Translations under genes and position numbers: made by a program
Shown here: positions 45,042 through 58,750 of the stretch, one piece after another
How the letters are laid out: every line of letters begins with the position of its first letter
Position numbering within the stretch: position 1 is the stretch's first letter
The notes under the pieces: generated by a model
The model's database searches: none
What the model saw: the letters and a program-made list of their open reading frames with translations, nothing else
Told to the model about the DNA's origin: nothing
Assembly (NCBI GenBank): GCA_942159475.1
Contig: OW804094.1
Span: 132,666,755 to 132,730,754 of the forward strand
Source of the DNA: Sthenelais limicola
Taxonomy: Eukaryota > Annelida > Polychaeta > Phyllodocida > Sigalionidae
Reading direction: 5' to 3'
DNA length: 64,000 bases

Positions 45042-48000
45042 TAGGTCTGTCCTGCCTTCATTTAGAGTTCTCTATATATACCTTCTTCCTGTACACTGTT
45101 ATGAACGTTGATACCAGTGCATGCACTTGTATATGGGGGCATGCAGGATTATGATTAATTCTTCCTACCAGTGTCCTGGCCTCTGATTGGCCCTCAATAC
45201 ACTTACTCCCTAGAGAGTGAACATTTACATGTGGGTTTATGTATGGTTATAACTATGGTTATAGAATACACATGTATGGATACATTAGTGACACACATAT
45301 ACAGTCAATGGGGGTGGTTGTATATATAGTTATCATTGACACTGCCTATGTAAGGATATATATTCCTAGGGATTATACATACACATATATATATAGGGGC
45401 TATATTGATATACAGGTGCCTACATTGGTACATACACATATATGGGGTTATATTGGTATTCAGGTGCTTACATTGACCAGTACAAAAGTTGTAACAACTG
45501 TCATGCAAATTAAACTGGTACCTAGTAACTATATTCATGGCATGAATATAACATTCCCATATGTCTATATATGGGCAGATCCATATAAGGATCCTTTCTC
45601 CAGGTCAGTTGAGTACAGGAACTATATTTAGTGTGACTAGGAAACATACACACGAGTGGTTATATATATATAGCTAATGGTTACAAGCAGGATATATAGT
45701 ATGCTAGTGATTTCACATATATAGTAATTAATGATTACTGTTTATAATATAATAAATATATTCATGGCATGAATATAACACAATGCTCTCCTGGAGCTGT
45801 CCCCTTTTAATTGGCTGCGAGGGATCCCTCTATCCAGTGGACTTGACCCTCCAGCTCTCCTCCATGCTAAGGTCATGCATTGTCCATGTGATAGTTGGTC
45901 CTTGGCCTCAGCCCCCCCCCCCCTCCCTTTTCTTACCCTTGACCCAGGCATATAGCCCCCCTCCCTCCCCAGAGCCCCTTCCCCCCACCCGCTGATTAGA
46001 TTAGCGCAGGGAACAATAACTAGATCGGACAAGTTGCTAGGACAACAGGTTTACACATACAACAAGTGTCCAAGCATTTCCCCCCTCCCCCTTCCCAACC
46101 AGACCCTGCATGGCGGCCGAGATCCAAGCAAAGGGGGGGTAGGGAGGGAGGGCGGCCAAGGGGGCTGGTAAACCAACCCAAAAGAATGCAATTCTTTACA
46201 ATAGTGTGTACCCATCATTTGCACCAAGGATGGAGCTGAAAGGGTATCACGCATGTTTCGGACAACTTTCCACTTTCTATTTGTTCCCATTAATGTGATG
46301 AAGTTCCTCTTACAACTTAAAAGTTTATTCAATAATTCAATATAAAAATAGCCTGTTAAAGTGGTGAGGGAGAATAATCACAGCAGGGTGCCACTGGAGC
46401 TGCATCCAGGCAAAACATGGTAGTTTGTGACGTCATGTGTGGTAGTTGTACAGCTGGTCCTGCAAGGGCCCAGTGCTATACACACTGACAGGAGACTAAG
46501 GGTAGGAAAACCCTTGATTTCCCAAGGAAAGCCTCCATGTTTTTATTGCCAATACCTACAGTATGGTGGGCACAAGTGTAGCTTACTCTCATATGAATGG
46601 CTTATTCATAAACGAATTGTAGACATGATTTCTAGGGTAAAGAAAAAGTTATTTACATATTCACTGACCATTCTCAAGACAGTTCTGAACACGGAATTCT
46701 ATCTTAATACGAGTTGTCTGAATTCAGATTTGGTGACTAGTGGAGAGGGGCCAACGCAGAGGGTCTTGGGTAAATTTGACTGGAAGAGGGGTCAAGCCAC
46801 CTGTGTTTACATTATGTGGGTGCAGGTTCCAATGGACGCAGAGAGGTACCCTTAATAAAAGTCATTTTAGAGACAGAAAAACATCTAATATTGCCACCAA
46901 ACTTGAGGATATATGAGACAACACCATGCCCTATCTTCATATTTATTTATTTTCCTTAGATTATTATGGAAAACAATTATTAGAACAAATGTCTAACAGG
47001 TCATTGGATGCACTGTATGTAGGTGCAGGTTGAGGGCATAATGCATGTGCCTACCCCGTGGGTGACAGGGTGTATGGAGGCACATACCTACAGCTGTGGT
47101 CAGAGCCCCACCCACCCTCAGACTGGCCCCACTCTCTGTAAGAAATGAGTGCCAGCTGTTCCTAAATGGGGCTAAATAGATAATTCGGATGTTCCGTATT
47201 GGGACTAACCACAATTATGTGACACCTCTGCATGGTGCCCCATGTCCAAATCCCCCTTATCTCCAGTGGTTCAAAGCATACATATATGAGTAGCAGCTGT
47301 TGGTCTCATCCTGGAGCTGGGCTCAGTGGGGGGTGAAACCACAACATCCCTCTGTACAGGGTCCTGACCACTATATGTTATTAATTAGTGGACCACTCTG
47401 TCTGTGAGCCAAATTTTATTATCCCCCACATGCCGTCACAAATATGGACCCAGGATGATTCTCCAGAGTGTGGGGGCATTGCCTTTTAGCCCATATAAAT
47501 TGAGTCATGTTGTTTATTTTGGTCATGTCTAAAAAAATATTGAGGAAAATCAGTTACAGCTAAGTCGCAAAGATGGATTTTGATATATCCTCATATTTGA
47601 AAATATGAGACCTAGGGGATTCCAATAATGGTAAACACAAGGACATCTAATACATACTTCTATATTTTGTAATTCATGAAACAAAGTTAGCAATGTTTCT
47701 TGAGGGTCCATGCTAGTATATATAAAGTAGTTAAAATATACTCCTTAGAATAACCTCGGATATGCATGGTAATTTGGTACATCTTCTCATGCCATCATTA
47801 GGCGTAAGCACCCCACAAATTACAACATTCCAAGGAAGAGATTCTGTGAATAAAAAACTTTCAATTTTGGGACTTATTGTAAGTTGTTTTCCTGTGACAC
47901 ATCACATATATAATATAATATATACATGTATATGCCTTTAAATTACAATGCTAGTCAAATCTATAGTGTTGATAATTTCAGTGGCTGCATTAGCGTGGCG

Positions 48001-49177
48001 CCAATTGATTGATGTATATGCATGGTATCTGTCTGCCATATGAATGGATAGTGGGTGAAATATCTCCCTATTATGATCAACTAGTGAATAGTTTCACATT
48101 TTGATTTCAAATTAATTTCATTTTCATCTTGATTTTGCGATGCTAAAAAATTTCGCCATTCTAAAATATTTCCAAATCATAATGAAAATGGTACATCTAA
48201 CAATTGAAGTTTGTATTCAAATGATGTTAAACTTTTGATCCCCATAGTCTGGTTATGAGGAAGAATGTAGACAGACAATGGTATAGAAATTAGAAACCTG
48301 TAGTATGTAGTATTATAAATGAAAAATTTATTTAGAGATATAATTGTATTAAAAAGAGGCATTCAATAAGTGTAGCCTACGTGGTTTCCTGACAGGGTAT
48401 GGATGACATGGTTTGATTCTTTTCTAGTATTGGAGAAGGTAATGCAAATAAATGCAAATTCAAAACTTGTTGGGCAAAAATGTTCAGCATGGAGAAAGGT
48501 TTTGCCCCCAATTTTTCATCTGTATCATTGTGAATTTTTCGTACGGTACAAAATGCCTACATTTCAAAAGATTCAGATTTTTATACAGATGTTATTTTAC
48601 CTCTTATCACTGGACTAATATCCGTAATTCAGATGGGTTTTGGTTTCAGGCAGGCGAGGGCGCCACCGTTGCAAAAACTAAGAAGTTCTAAATAGCATGA
48701 TATCCTCCGAAGTAAGTGCTGTTTGTGGGTGGCAAGCGCCGTTTATGCTCCAGGCTACACAGCCACTCATATCAGAGACTCCAACTTGCAAAGCTGTCCA
48801 CACAAATGATGTGTACTATCTCTATCCCCATCTACACACATATATATATGTACACCATATATATGTACACTATCGGGGTGGGGGTGGGGGTGGGGGTGTA
48901 GGACCGGTAGGTGTGAGAGCGACTTATTGCGACATACAGCTACATACGGATTAACGTGGAGACAGAGGACTCCTGAACATTCCGTTATAAACATCGTCAA
49001 CACCTGCTATCATATGCTGCATATTTTTTTTAAATATGTTTTATTCTCAAAGAATGTCTAATGTATTTTCACATGTATAGCACTTTCTAATACCATTATT
49101 GGGGAGAGAAGGTGGGAGGCGGGGATTGAGAGAGGGTGAAAGAGAGCAGAGTGGGGGGGGGGGGATCTGAAAGGATC

Positions 49178-49209
<32 letters not shown>

Positions 49210-49850
49210 AGAGAGAAAGGAGAGAGGGGAAAGGATCGAAGGAGGGTTGGTGGAAAAGGAGAGGGGGGGGGGGAGAGAGACAAGAGTGGACGGGGAGAGA
49301 GAGGGGGTGAGAAGACGGGGTAAGCGAGGAAGCGAGGAAGTGAGAGATTTCTATTTAAACAGTTCTTGGGTCAAATCTTCAGAAAATGTACCTTCACCAG
49401 TCCCCTCAAATATCCAAAATTAAAGACGGAAATCAGGTTCAAAATACAGTTCAACATATTTTTAGTGACCCGCCAAGCAGAAAGGTACCTTCCCGCGGGA
49501 GTTATAGTTCCTGGGAATTCCCACTAGGAGTCTCATCATATTCATAACGTCACTGTCACACATGTTTATATTAGTAATTCTGGGTGGCAGGTAACTTTCA
49601 AAATCTGTAACTTCACTAATTTTTAGAGTATCAACAAAATTCTCTCACTTTTATAATGCTCATTTCCCCTTCTGTACATCCCCGTCAGTTTTTATCTTTT
49701 TTGATATTTATTTTTTGTACATGTGACGTGTCATAGAAATGAGTCACTCCAACCAATCCAATCAATTTGAGATCATCTACTGAACATTGACAAAACTTTA
49801 GCATTTAATATTTTGCATAGCTGGGTGATAATATTGCTTCGAACATAGAA
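45042..49850. other. Non-coding, rich in simple sequence
   Basis: No gene supported. Contains TATA/ACATATA-type repeats at 45230-45480, C-rich tracts near 45909-45990, a GGGGGT-type run at 48876-48898, and a G/GA-rich tract at 49140-49345. A frame ending AGEGATVAKTKKF at 48650-48691 follows a TTTCAG and could be a terminal exon, but nothing upstream supports it. Confidence 0.4.
49140..49345. repeat. GA-rich purine tract
   Basis: A nearly pure A/G strand with GAGA and G runs. The predicted frames across it on both strands are low-complexity artefacts. Confidence 0.9.
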
Positions 49851-51560
49851 CCGGCCCCTAAGCCAATAGCTGTACAATTCGATATCGAGGACGATCTAAA
49901 TAAAAAGGAGGTATTAGCCGAGAAAGAGAAAATAAATGAAAATAAGAACTCAGGCTTGGTATACGTGAGTAATAGGATATTATGTGCAGCTTTAAAGGCA
50001 AATGTGGACTTTTTTTTACAAAGCTACTGAATAAGTGTCTTAGAACTCAGAGGCTCCCATTAGAATGGAAGACTTCAGCTATAAAATTGCTCCCCAAGCA
50101 GGGTAATATCAGAACTATAGACAACATAAGGGCCATTACTATTGTACCAACTATGAGTAAGATCATCGAAAAAATTATTTATAGAAGGTTGTACGATTTC
50201 TTAGAAGAGAGTGAATTTTTCACTAAATGCCAATTCGGATTTAGAAAAAATCGCCCAACTCTGGGTGCAATTCACGAGAATTTAGAACCTATTTATGGGA
50301 ATTTAGAGCTAGGAAAGAAATGTCTGTCTATATATTTCGATATAAGAAAAGCTTTTAACACTGTATCTCACTGCATTTTCATGAGGAAACTGAAACTGAT
50401 CTGAATCGGCCCTACTTTATGGGTGGGGCTCCCGAAAATGTCCATTTTGCAAAAATCACCCATTTTAATTCCATAATTCATTCGGATTTCATCCCACACT
50501 ACTGATATTTCAGTATTTTGTACCTTCCCAAGTGTATAATGAGGGCATATTGAGAAATATATATAAAAATTCCTTTTTATGCAAAATAATCATATTTTTA
50601 TGTTAGAAAATGTCCCTAAATGCATGTCCCTGGTGTAAATTATTTTTTGTTTCAATGTAAAGTTATATAAAACTTATTAATTTGTTATTTGTCTTTAATT
50701 CTTCATAAAACACATGTAAAAACCTCCTTCTGAATTTATTTTTTAATTTAATTTTGTTTCATTTATCTTATTATTTTCTGTCTTTTCATTCACATCTCTC
50801 CAAATAGCTTATGAAGATTATTGATAAAATGATAAAATCCACAATAATGGTTCTACCTAGAAAATATTTTGCTTTCGGTCTCTTGTTATTGATATAGTCC
50901 CATATCACATTAAACTTTGAATTTTTATTTTTTTTCCAATTTTGACCATACTCATGGTTCCATAAAGTTGAGACATAGAAATTCCGAGTTTGACAGCCTT
51001 TTCTTCTCACAGTGATAAAGTGCATTTTTATTCAAATATTCATGAAAATACAGTTGTGATTATGCATATTTTGTACCACTGGCTATGACCAGGAGAAGGC
51101 TCAGATAAATTGAAATAAAATAAAAAATTTGACCTTATTTTTTTGAAAGTGGACATTTTCGGGTGCCCCACCCTTATGTGGGATCTTGGGAAATTTTCTT
51201 GAACAACGTTACCAATTTCTGAAACAAGATGATTTATGTTCCTCAAGTCAAGCTGTAAATAATGGTGTCCCCCAGGGAAGTATTTTAGGCCGCTTAATGT
51301 TCCTAATCTTCTGTAACGACCTAGGTGATATAGATTTCGGTGGGAAATTGATATTATTTGCTGATGACGCTGTGATAACAGTATAATGACTGGTGTAAAC
51401 TAAATGGTCTGGTATTAAATAAAAAGAAAACAAAATATCAGATGTTTAGTAATGGTCGATCTGTTACCAATGTGGTTTTGAAATGTGAAGACAATGTACT
51501 GAAGGATGACTACAATTTCTTTAGATTTTGTGTCTCTTATAAATTATAAAAGATTGTAGT
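49850..51560 (+). pseudogene. Decayed LINE reverse transcriptase, split by an insertion
   Basis: Frame 49982-50404 encodes RT motifs WKTSAIKLLPKQG, NIRAITIVPTMSKIIEKII, FGFRKNRPTLGA and FDIRKAFNTVSH. The RT resumes at 51186-51386 with NNGVPQGSILG and LFADDAVI. About 780 bp of unrelated DNA separates the halves. After 51386 the sequence decays with a frameshift. It is a non-LTR element distinct from the intact one at 1195-7369. Confidence 0.8.
50411..51182. mobile_element. TIR element inserted in the LINE RT
   Basis: The ends are imperfect inverted repeats of about 44 bp: left end GGGTGGGGCTCCCGAAAATG, right end inverse complement GGGTGGGGCACCCGAAAATG. The interior is AT-rich with no transposase, so it is non-autonomous. 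Its limits match exactly where the RT frame breaks and resumes. No clear target duplication. Confidence 0.75.
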
Positions 51561-51659
51561 ATGGAAGATGTCATTATCATTAGTTACATCAATTTGTTTT
51601 CGGTAATAGGTGGCCTAGACCATAGGTGTTTAATTATTCATGTAATAAATTGTGTTTAT

Positions 51660-52590
51660 TCTGAGTTTTTTGATGGGTAAGATAATATGGTTCACTCCTG
51701 TTGGCCTGAATGTTTTTGCCACACGATTCATAAAGTATATGGAAGTTTTTGTGATTTAGATTTTAAAAATATTTTATTCGGGTCATTGACCAATTTCCAT
51801 ACATATAGCACGAATATTCTCAGGACAGCCATTCTGTGGTGGAAAAACGTATTGTATGTATATTATGTTGTTTTTATAACGCGCGCTCGGCCGTATCTAT
51901 ACCTGCGGGTCATAATGTGTAACAGGAATGTCGATGTATCAACGAGCAGAGGTGTCAAGGGGATATGTTTTAAAGTATGTAGTTTGTATAGTAAATTGGA
52001 TTATATGAAAATGGAATATTTAAATGGCATGTATGACATCTTTGGCTTTGCTATAGTAGAAAGTTGACTATGTAAGGATATATAATAACTGACAGTATGC
52101 TATATGTGAAGGGTTTTTAATTTATAAGGCAAGATAGATCTGGAAAAAGAGAAGGTGGTATCATACTATACTATATGGATAACTATATGGTTAATGAAGT
52201 TACTGAAATGACCCAATTAGACCCAGATATAGAAGTATTGACATGTAAAGTCAAGCCAGGTATGAATAAGTCCACTATTATATCTGTTTTGTATAGGCCA
52301 CCTATTGGATCGGTTAATGGATTCTTCAGGAAATATGGAAATGTACTGGCCTGTAGTGAAAAGAGATGTTTTTAAAAAAAATGCGCTGGTGTTTGATTTT
52401 ATACATCGATGTTTTTTATTTCATTTTTATTTTTCATTTCTTTACCTTTCATTACGTTTTTTGTGATACAACATCTTCGAATGACTAGACATTTGTATAA
52501 ATACTTGTTAAATTAGAGTCAGCAAATTCTGAGAATAATGTACTTGTTGCACAATGCTTTTGACTGAATAAAAATCTTTAAATACAAAGT
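51660..52590 (+). pseudogene. LINE endonuclease fragment and 3' end
   Basis: Broken frames read CSLYSKLDYMKMEYL...YDIFGFAIVES, then GGIILYYMDNYM, then ISVLYRPPIGSV. These are the start, middle and LYRPP motif of a LINE AP endonuclease, with a stop after VES. The endonuclease should precede RT but lies after it here, so this is a second, internally deleted copy or a rearrangement. It ends with a 3' sequence (about 52518-52590, CTGAATAAAAATCTTTAAAT) that recurs at about 61488-61550. Confidence 0.6.
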
Positions 52591-55500
52591 AACTAGTGCG
52601 GTATGTAATTTTTAACCGACGAACACAAGATTCGTCTCTGCATGAGGACCAGTATTCATTGATTTGTGCAATATATTGGTTACATTTTGGTTACGAAATA
52701 AAACAACTATTGAAGCTGGAGTGATGTTATCAAATAGCACATAATATATAGGATGGTACTCGGTGCCGGTAATTGCAAATTTATGGAATTATAGATTCCA
52801 TAATTTCCAATTATAGACGCCGATATCTATATCTTATGTATAGATACAACTAACCTAGTTTCTCCCCTTTCGCTCGTTCACTGGTGGCAAGCAATATAAT
52901 AGGAGGCAAACTGGAGGTCTACTGGCAGGCCTCGGGTGGTTCACCGTTTTTTTAATCTACTCGTTTATGATTAATTTCAAGGTGAAATAATAATAATTCC
53001 TAATCCTGAATAACACCAATCCCAACATTTATTTTAATCAAAATGTATTTAAAACATTCCAACAAAGTTGCATCCTTGAGTTTGCTTTTTATTTGCACAA
53101 TCACTAGTATATAGGTGAAGCTGGACAGCTAATAACACAGTTGTCATCTATTGACATTGACTTAGCAATGATGTCACAATGCTGCCCAGGATCCCTCTAT
53201 ACTGTGTGCCCTGCAGATAGATGAAAACAGGGGTCCGGAATACCGGGGGCCCCGGGTGATTTTCTGGGGCTGCATGGGCTTTCTTCACTATAATTTCCGG
53301 ACGAGTATCGTGACCTACGTGTAGATGAGACTGTATTAATGTTTTCAGAACGTTCGATCTCTACACATGAATGGTCCATCTTTGAAATAAATCACAAGTA
53401 CAATTTACATTTTTGGCGTGGGCGAATATAATAGTATCATCGTTCTGATAATGAATGGTATTATAATATACCAGCTCTTATCTGCATGAGCACATCCATA
53501 ATATGCCGTACATAGAGTGTTATCAGTTTTAATACATGCCCACACTCATACTAACGCTTATTCTTAAGAAGGACTAAGTTGTGCACACACTCAACACGCA
53601 TAATCTTACGACTAGCACCAATAGACAAGGTAGGTGTTGTTCTCTAAACAATCGGGTGGTCAGCGGTCTAATCTTAGGCTAGAGGAAGCTAGAAGACAAT
53701 GCCAATATAACCACCAGACTTGTCTTACGTTCATCAATGAAGCATCCTCTTATATAACACCCATCTGTTTTTAAACCATGAACGAGTTGACTCACAATTA
53801 TATACGTCGATCCAATGTGATTATATTATAATATTTTCAATATAGGCATTAATTCATATGTAACCTCTTGTCCACGGACTCAAACATGTCCATGCTAATG
53901 TAACTGAGCTAAATGAATTGCACACCCAACATACTAAATAATATCGAGTACCATTTATATATATGGGCCAAAATGGAAAAACAACAAACTACACTTGGCA
54001 AATTAAATATTGTTCAATGCTTGTCGTTACTGAGCTCCAAATGTGTGACTACTTATGTTTGTATTGCACTTGACCTAAAAATACAGTATGTAGTTGATAT
54101 GTGATAACGTTAGAACATATTATATATATATTGGGCGTTCAAATGTTTCAAATATGTCAACGAGCTCCATGTCACTTCTGATATTTATGTCTAATATAGG
54201 ATATAGGAGCTTTGCAATCATACTATAGGGGCCTAGCCGAAGGAACTGAGCAGATAAGCCGCAGAATTGGAGATCAGATATATGTAGTTAGGTAATTAAT
54301 AACCTACAATCTATCTAATAGACTACTGTAAAACAAACAAGTTAGACATGAAACATATAGCAGGACAAACAGTTGGGATGGCCAGTCAGCGAATTTTTCA
54401 ATTCATTTAGTTGATGTCGGAGTTGCTTTACTTGTTGGGCCAGAATGAAACAAAGTTGTTGTGAAAGTTGTGTCAGCAACTCGTTGTGGGCGACTGATGG
54501 TTCTGTGGACGGTGTTGTGTCCCAGGACGACTGCAAATCCATAGTTACCAATTTCACAGTCTTTTGTAGTCTTCTTGGTTCGTCTTCTTAAGTTCTCAAG
54601 TTGTTATGAGAGAAGTCCAGGACTGTTTAGGTGTTCTCTCCTTATAATCCATGTATTGAGGTACTGGAATCTTAAGAGGTATCTACCAATATGTTATAGC
54701 TATGCATGCAGTAACCTTAAAAATCAAGATTTAACATATATACATCTAATAGCATAGGGTAAACCCTTGTACGACACAAGGAGGTATAACAAAATTATGA
54801 ATACAAGATAGCATAATACAATTTATACATTATGTTACCTAACCGTAACGTAATCATCATAAAGTAATCACACGATTGTGAAGTCATAGAAAGGTGAATA
54901 AGGACGTCATTTATAGGATTATGCAAATAAATATGCATAATACATTTGACGCAATGCATTACGTAGGCCTAATCGTTACGCAATTGCCATAAAATAATCA
55001 CATTTGAAAATCTAAGGAGGACAAATAAACATGCTATATGTAAACTTTGGAGATTCGACATACAACATGACACAGCGTCAGATTTAGGTGGTAACAGTAC
55101 AATTGACACGTAATTAAATAAACAGCCAAACATTCGAAGTTTGAAACCTATGACAATCCACGTACGCGCGGAGAAAGTATGATGGCTGCCGTGGTGAGTG
55201 CGGTTAGGCGGAAACGTGGTTACTCTCACCTCGGGAGCTGTCCTACTGACCACTTGAGCAGGAAGCAAATATAATTATTGTTATGAAGGTCTAATACAGT
55301 GAACGAAGAGGCGGCTAATTACCATAACTATTATGGAATAGTTTAAAATTAAAAGTTCATCAATGTTACACACTTGGGAATTGCGTTACAGCAGATATAT
55401 GTTTTGCCGGATGTTTTGTAAACATATTTAACAAAGATACACGCGGTTAGAAACACTTCTACTCATTTACAAAGTAATGATCTTACCCATAATAGATCAA

Positions 55501-55810
55501 TCTAACATTCTTCATGATTCACATCGAGCAATCAATACCCACCGATTATAAATTATTCAGAACAAAATCTTAAGGATTATATACAAACTGCCACCCAGGG
55601 CTAGCGTAAAACATTTACATGCTATTAAGAACTTATTACACTTAAAGTAACGACGAAGGTTACATCTCTTAGGCAGGCCACCGTCTGGCTAGAAACCTCA
55701 GGAATATAGATCTGCGAGCCATAAATACAGATATTGTGCACTAGTTCACATTGGATATGACAAGGTCTAATATCTAGAACATGGTTTATTTTTGAAACAG
55801 GTAAACAACA
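52591..55810. other. Mostly non-coding; two weak minus-strand frames
   Basis: No gene I can name. A minus-strand frame at 53197-53379 reads like real protein (Ser/Pro/Arg-rich, RSRYSSGNYSEESP) but has no clear splice donor. The frame at 54342-54557 is listed separately. An acceptor TTTTTGAAACAG at 55789-55800 belongs to the actin gene and implies an untranslated first exon in this stretch. Confidence 0.4.
54342..54557 (-). CDS. Small unrecognised ORF with amphipathic helix
   Basis: The frame opens at 54557 and includes an internal ATG giving MDLQSSWDTTPSTEPS, then a Leu/Gln-rich helical stretch (LLTQLSQQLCFILAQQVKQL, RHQLNELK) and a Cys-containing end. The composition is more protein-like than the surrounding chance frames. 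It could be a short coiled-coil protein or an exon of a minus-strand gene. I do not recognise a family and see no splice partner. Confidence 0.25.
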   Translation of the reverse strand: MKLVTMDLQSSWDTTPSTEPSVAHNELLTQLSQQLCFILAQQVKQLRHQLNELKNSLTGHPNCLSCYMFHV

Positions 55811-58750
55811 ATGGATGGATTTCGGGAGCCGCCTCTAGTAATAGACCTAGGCTCTGGAACTGTGAAAGCAGGTTTTGCAGGAGAGGAAGAACCATGCTCA
55901 GTGTTCCCATCCATTATTGGCTATCCTTTGAGAGAGGACGATACAAGCAAGGGGACACACGTAGGAAGAGATGCGAAGTATAGAAGAAATATGCTGACTC
56001 TCAAAGTAAGAACACACATCTTCCTTTATGTGAATGATCGTGATTGATTGACAAAGATTTTAGAGTCACTGTTGTTGGTGGCTAATCCACAGTCTCTAGG
56101 GGGACCAGGTTGCCATACCAATGCACGGGCAGTCCCATCTATTTAGAGCCACACTGTGACACGCTGGTACAGAAAGAAAAAGGAAGAAAAAAAGGGTGAC
56201 TGACGCTAGAGGAGGGTTAAACACTGATATTAGAAAGCATAGATATAAGAATTAAAGCATCCGTTGAAAATAGCGCTGGATGGATGAGGTACGCAGATCA
56301 GATTCAAATATTAAAGATGTGCATATTAATGGTCTTTCAGGAACCAATAAAACATGAAGTTATGAAAGACTGGAAGGAAGTAGAGATGATACTGGACCAC
56401 TTATTCCATACAGAACTACGGGTGGATCCAGCACGGTACCAGATTCTCATGACTGAGGCTCCCCTCAGTCCAAAAATCAATAGGGAAACTATGGCAGAGG
56501 CAAGAGCTTGAATTACTGTATTTGACCCATGCAGGGCGTCAGTAAATGTACACTCAGCAGCTCCACACAATATTTAATCAATTCTGACAATTTCGCTGAA
56601 AATCCGTTTGCTTATGTTGAAGTGATTTTTTTGTCTCATTTTATCTTAAATTTGGGTTGCTCAAGATAATAAGTGCAGGCAACCCCTACATTTTCTGGCG
56701 CCCTCACCCAATTGATTGAAACTCTGATCTAATAAGTATCTCAGGTTTCTAGTATTATGATAATACATTTCCTAATTTTCCGTTTCAGATTTTGTTTGAG
56801 AAGTACACTACACCGGGTATGCACTTTGCATTACAAGGAGTTTTATCAATGTACGAGGCAGACAAAACAACAGGTGTAGTTTTAGACTCTGGTCATGGTA
56901 TAACACAAATAATACCAGTGTATGAAGGTTTTGCTTTAGAACATTCCATATACAGGACAGAGTTTGCTGGGGCGCATTTGACTGATTTCTTAATTCAAAT
57001 GTTGGGAGACAGAGGACATGATTTCACTACTTCTGCAGACAGATATATCATAGAAGACGCAAAGGAAAAAGTAAGTGCATAATATATCAAGGTTTTAAAA
57101 TGTGAACCTGGTAAAGGGAAGTGTTTGGGCAACAAAAATTATACCTCCTAGACGGACTGTAAGCACCTCTCTTGGATGAATTTTTTTGCCTTAATATTTT
57201 CTGGAAATATCATTCAAACCACTGAAAAAAAATATAAAAGCAAATTACACAAAAGACAAATTTCACGAAAATTGCAAAGAGTTTAGATATAATTGCATTA
57301 TTCGACATTATATAGGATACCATCCTGGTTCATGTGAATTAATTAATCCCCGTTTTATATAATGTAAGAATTATAGTTACCAATACAAGGGCGTCTTAAA
57401 ATGTATAATCGGCAGCTCGATCTAAACATTTAACAAATTCTTCGAAATTTCAAAATATTATGATGTCACACATCACTCTCAGTACCCGCTTGTGCTAAAT
57501 AGATCTTTTCACCTAAGCTTTCTCCTGTGAGCGACTATAAGTTAGACATAAATGGAGGTAAAAAATTGGGACTTGGGTGTTGTTCTTATGGATCCATAAA
57601 GTTTGTTGTCCTGAAAGTGACCATAAACCCGTTTAGTGACCCTTTAAACTTGAGTTATCTGAGAGGATTTATAAAGGTGAATTGTACACTTTTTGTCGCC
57701 CTGATCCAGATATCTAATTGATATTGAGCCGATAGTACAGTTGTTGTGTTGTGGGGAATGTCTGTGTATCAATAATTAGCATAATATAACTGCGCTGAAA
57801 GTATACTTTCTACTCCTTTAGTATTGCTATGTGGCTGCCAATTATGAGACGGAATTGGCATCTCTTAATCATCCGGGTGATCCTCAATCAGAGAACATAG
57901 CTTCAATTTCAATTGAGCATGGCGATAGTCTAACTTTAGAAAAGGAGCGATTTGTTTGTCCAGAGGCATTGTTCGCTCCCGAGTTGAGGGGTAAGTCATT
58001 AATATTCCGTGAGGTGATGATTATGTATCATGCCAAAAACAAAACTTTAAAATGTATTTTGAAATTACCACAATATTTTGTTGTTCTCGTGATAATAGAA
58101 CTTTGTGAAAGGAATCAACAATTGGATCATTTTGTTGAATTTTGCATTGCTGTTAGCAATCGATATTTATTGCTGCGAGGTTGCAATTCCTCCCTTTGTC
58201 CGTTCACATATCCACGCAAAACAATTATATTCAAGATAATATTTCAGAAGCATAGAGAAGCAAATCCTAATTATGTAATGCAACATATCTGCCCCTTTCA
58301 GTTACCAATTAAGACCACATTTCTGCGGATCACTGCATTGACACTTATAGTTTTCCCCCAAGTATAAAATTTATGGTTTGTGAAAAGTACAATGGGTTAT
58401 AAATGTATGCTCTATAATTTTCAGGCATGGAGTGTAAAGGTATCCACCAAGCACTTCACGATGCCATATCCAGGTGTGAGATGGACATCCGTGGAGCCCT
58501 CTATCCCAACATAGTTCTTTCAGGTGGCAGCACCATGTTTCCTGGTTTGCCAGCTCGTCTTGAAAGGGAAATGGTCGCTTTAAATCCATCTGCCAAGAGG
58601 ATACGTGTCCACGCCCCTTCACGTCGAAATCATTCTGTGTGGAATGGGGGATCGATCCTCGCAAGTCTAGGTACATTCCAGAAAATGCTCATTACAAAGG
58701 AAGAGTATGAAGAAACTGGAATATCTGTGGTTCATGCAAAATCCTTTTAA
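55811..58750 (+). CDS. Divergent actin / actin-related protein, complete (five exons)
   Basis: Exons 55811-56005, 56341-56499, 56789-57070, 57822-57990 and 58425-58750 join in phase to 376 residues, the length of conventional actin. Clear actin blocks: VIDLGSGTVKAGFAG (phosphate loop 1), PSIIGYP, LTLKEPIKHE, ELRVDP...TEAPL, DSGHGITQ (phosphate loop 2), VYEGFALEHSI, ERFVCPEALF, NIVLSGGSTMFPG, SVWNGGSILASL, and a KSF end. Divergent points: the DNase-I loop is about four residues shorter, phosphate loop 2 has His and Gln where actin has D157 and H161, and LAGRDLTDYL reads FAGAHLTDFL. It is not a processed copy. The second intron uses a GC donor. A 5' UTR acceptor directly precedes 55801. AATAAA lies at 58803-58808. 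It does not fit any numbered ARP I can name. Confidence 0.92.

Noticed and set aside
45239..45631. 130-codon Tyr/Ile-rich frame
   Set aside because: Composed of ACATATA-type simple repeats with a mirror frame on the other strand. No family resemblance.
46427..46855. 142-codon frame
   Set aside because: No domain, no splice partners and unremarkable composition. Cannot be distinguished from chance.
48650..48691. Possible terminal exon AGEGATVAKTKKF after TTTCAG
   Set aside because: No partner exon or family recognised. One acceptor-like site is not enough.
53197..53379. Ser/Pro-rich minus-strand frame
   Set aside because: Protein-like composition but no good donor or neighbour exon.
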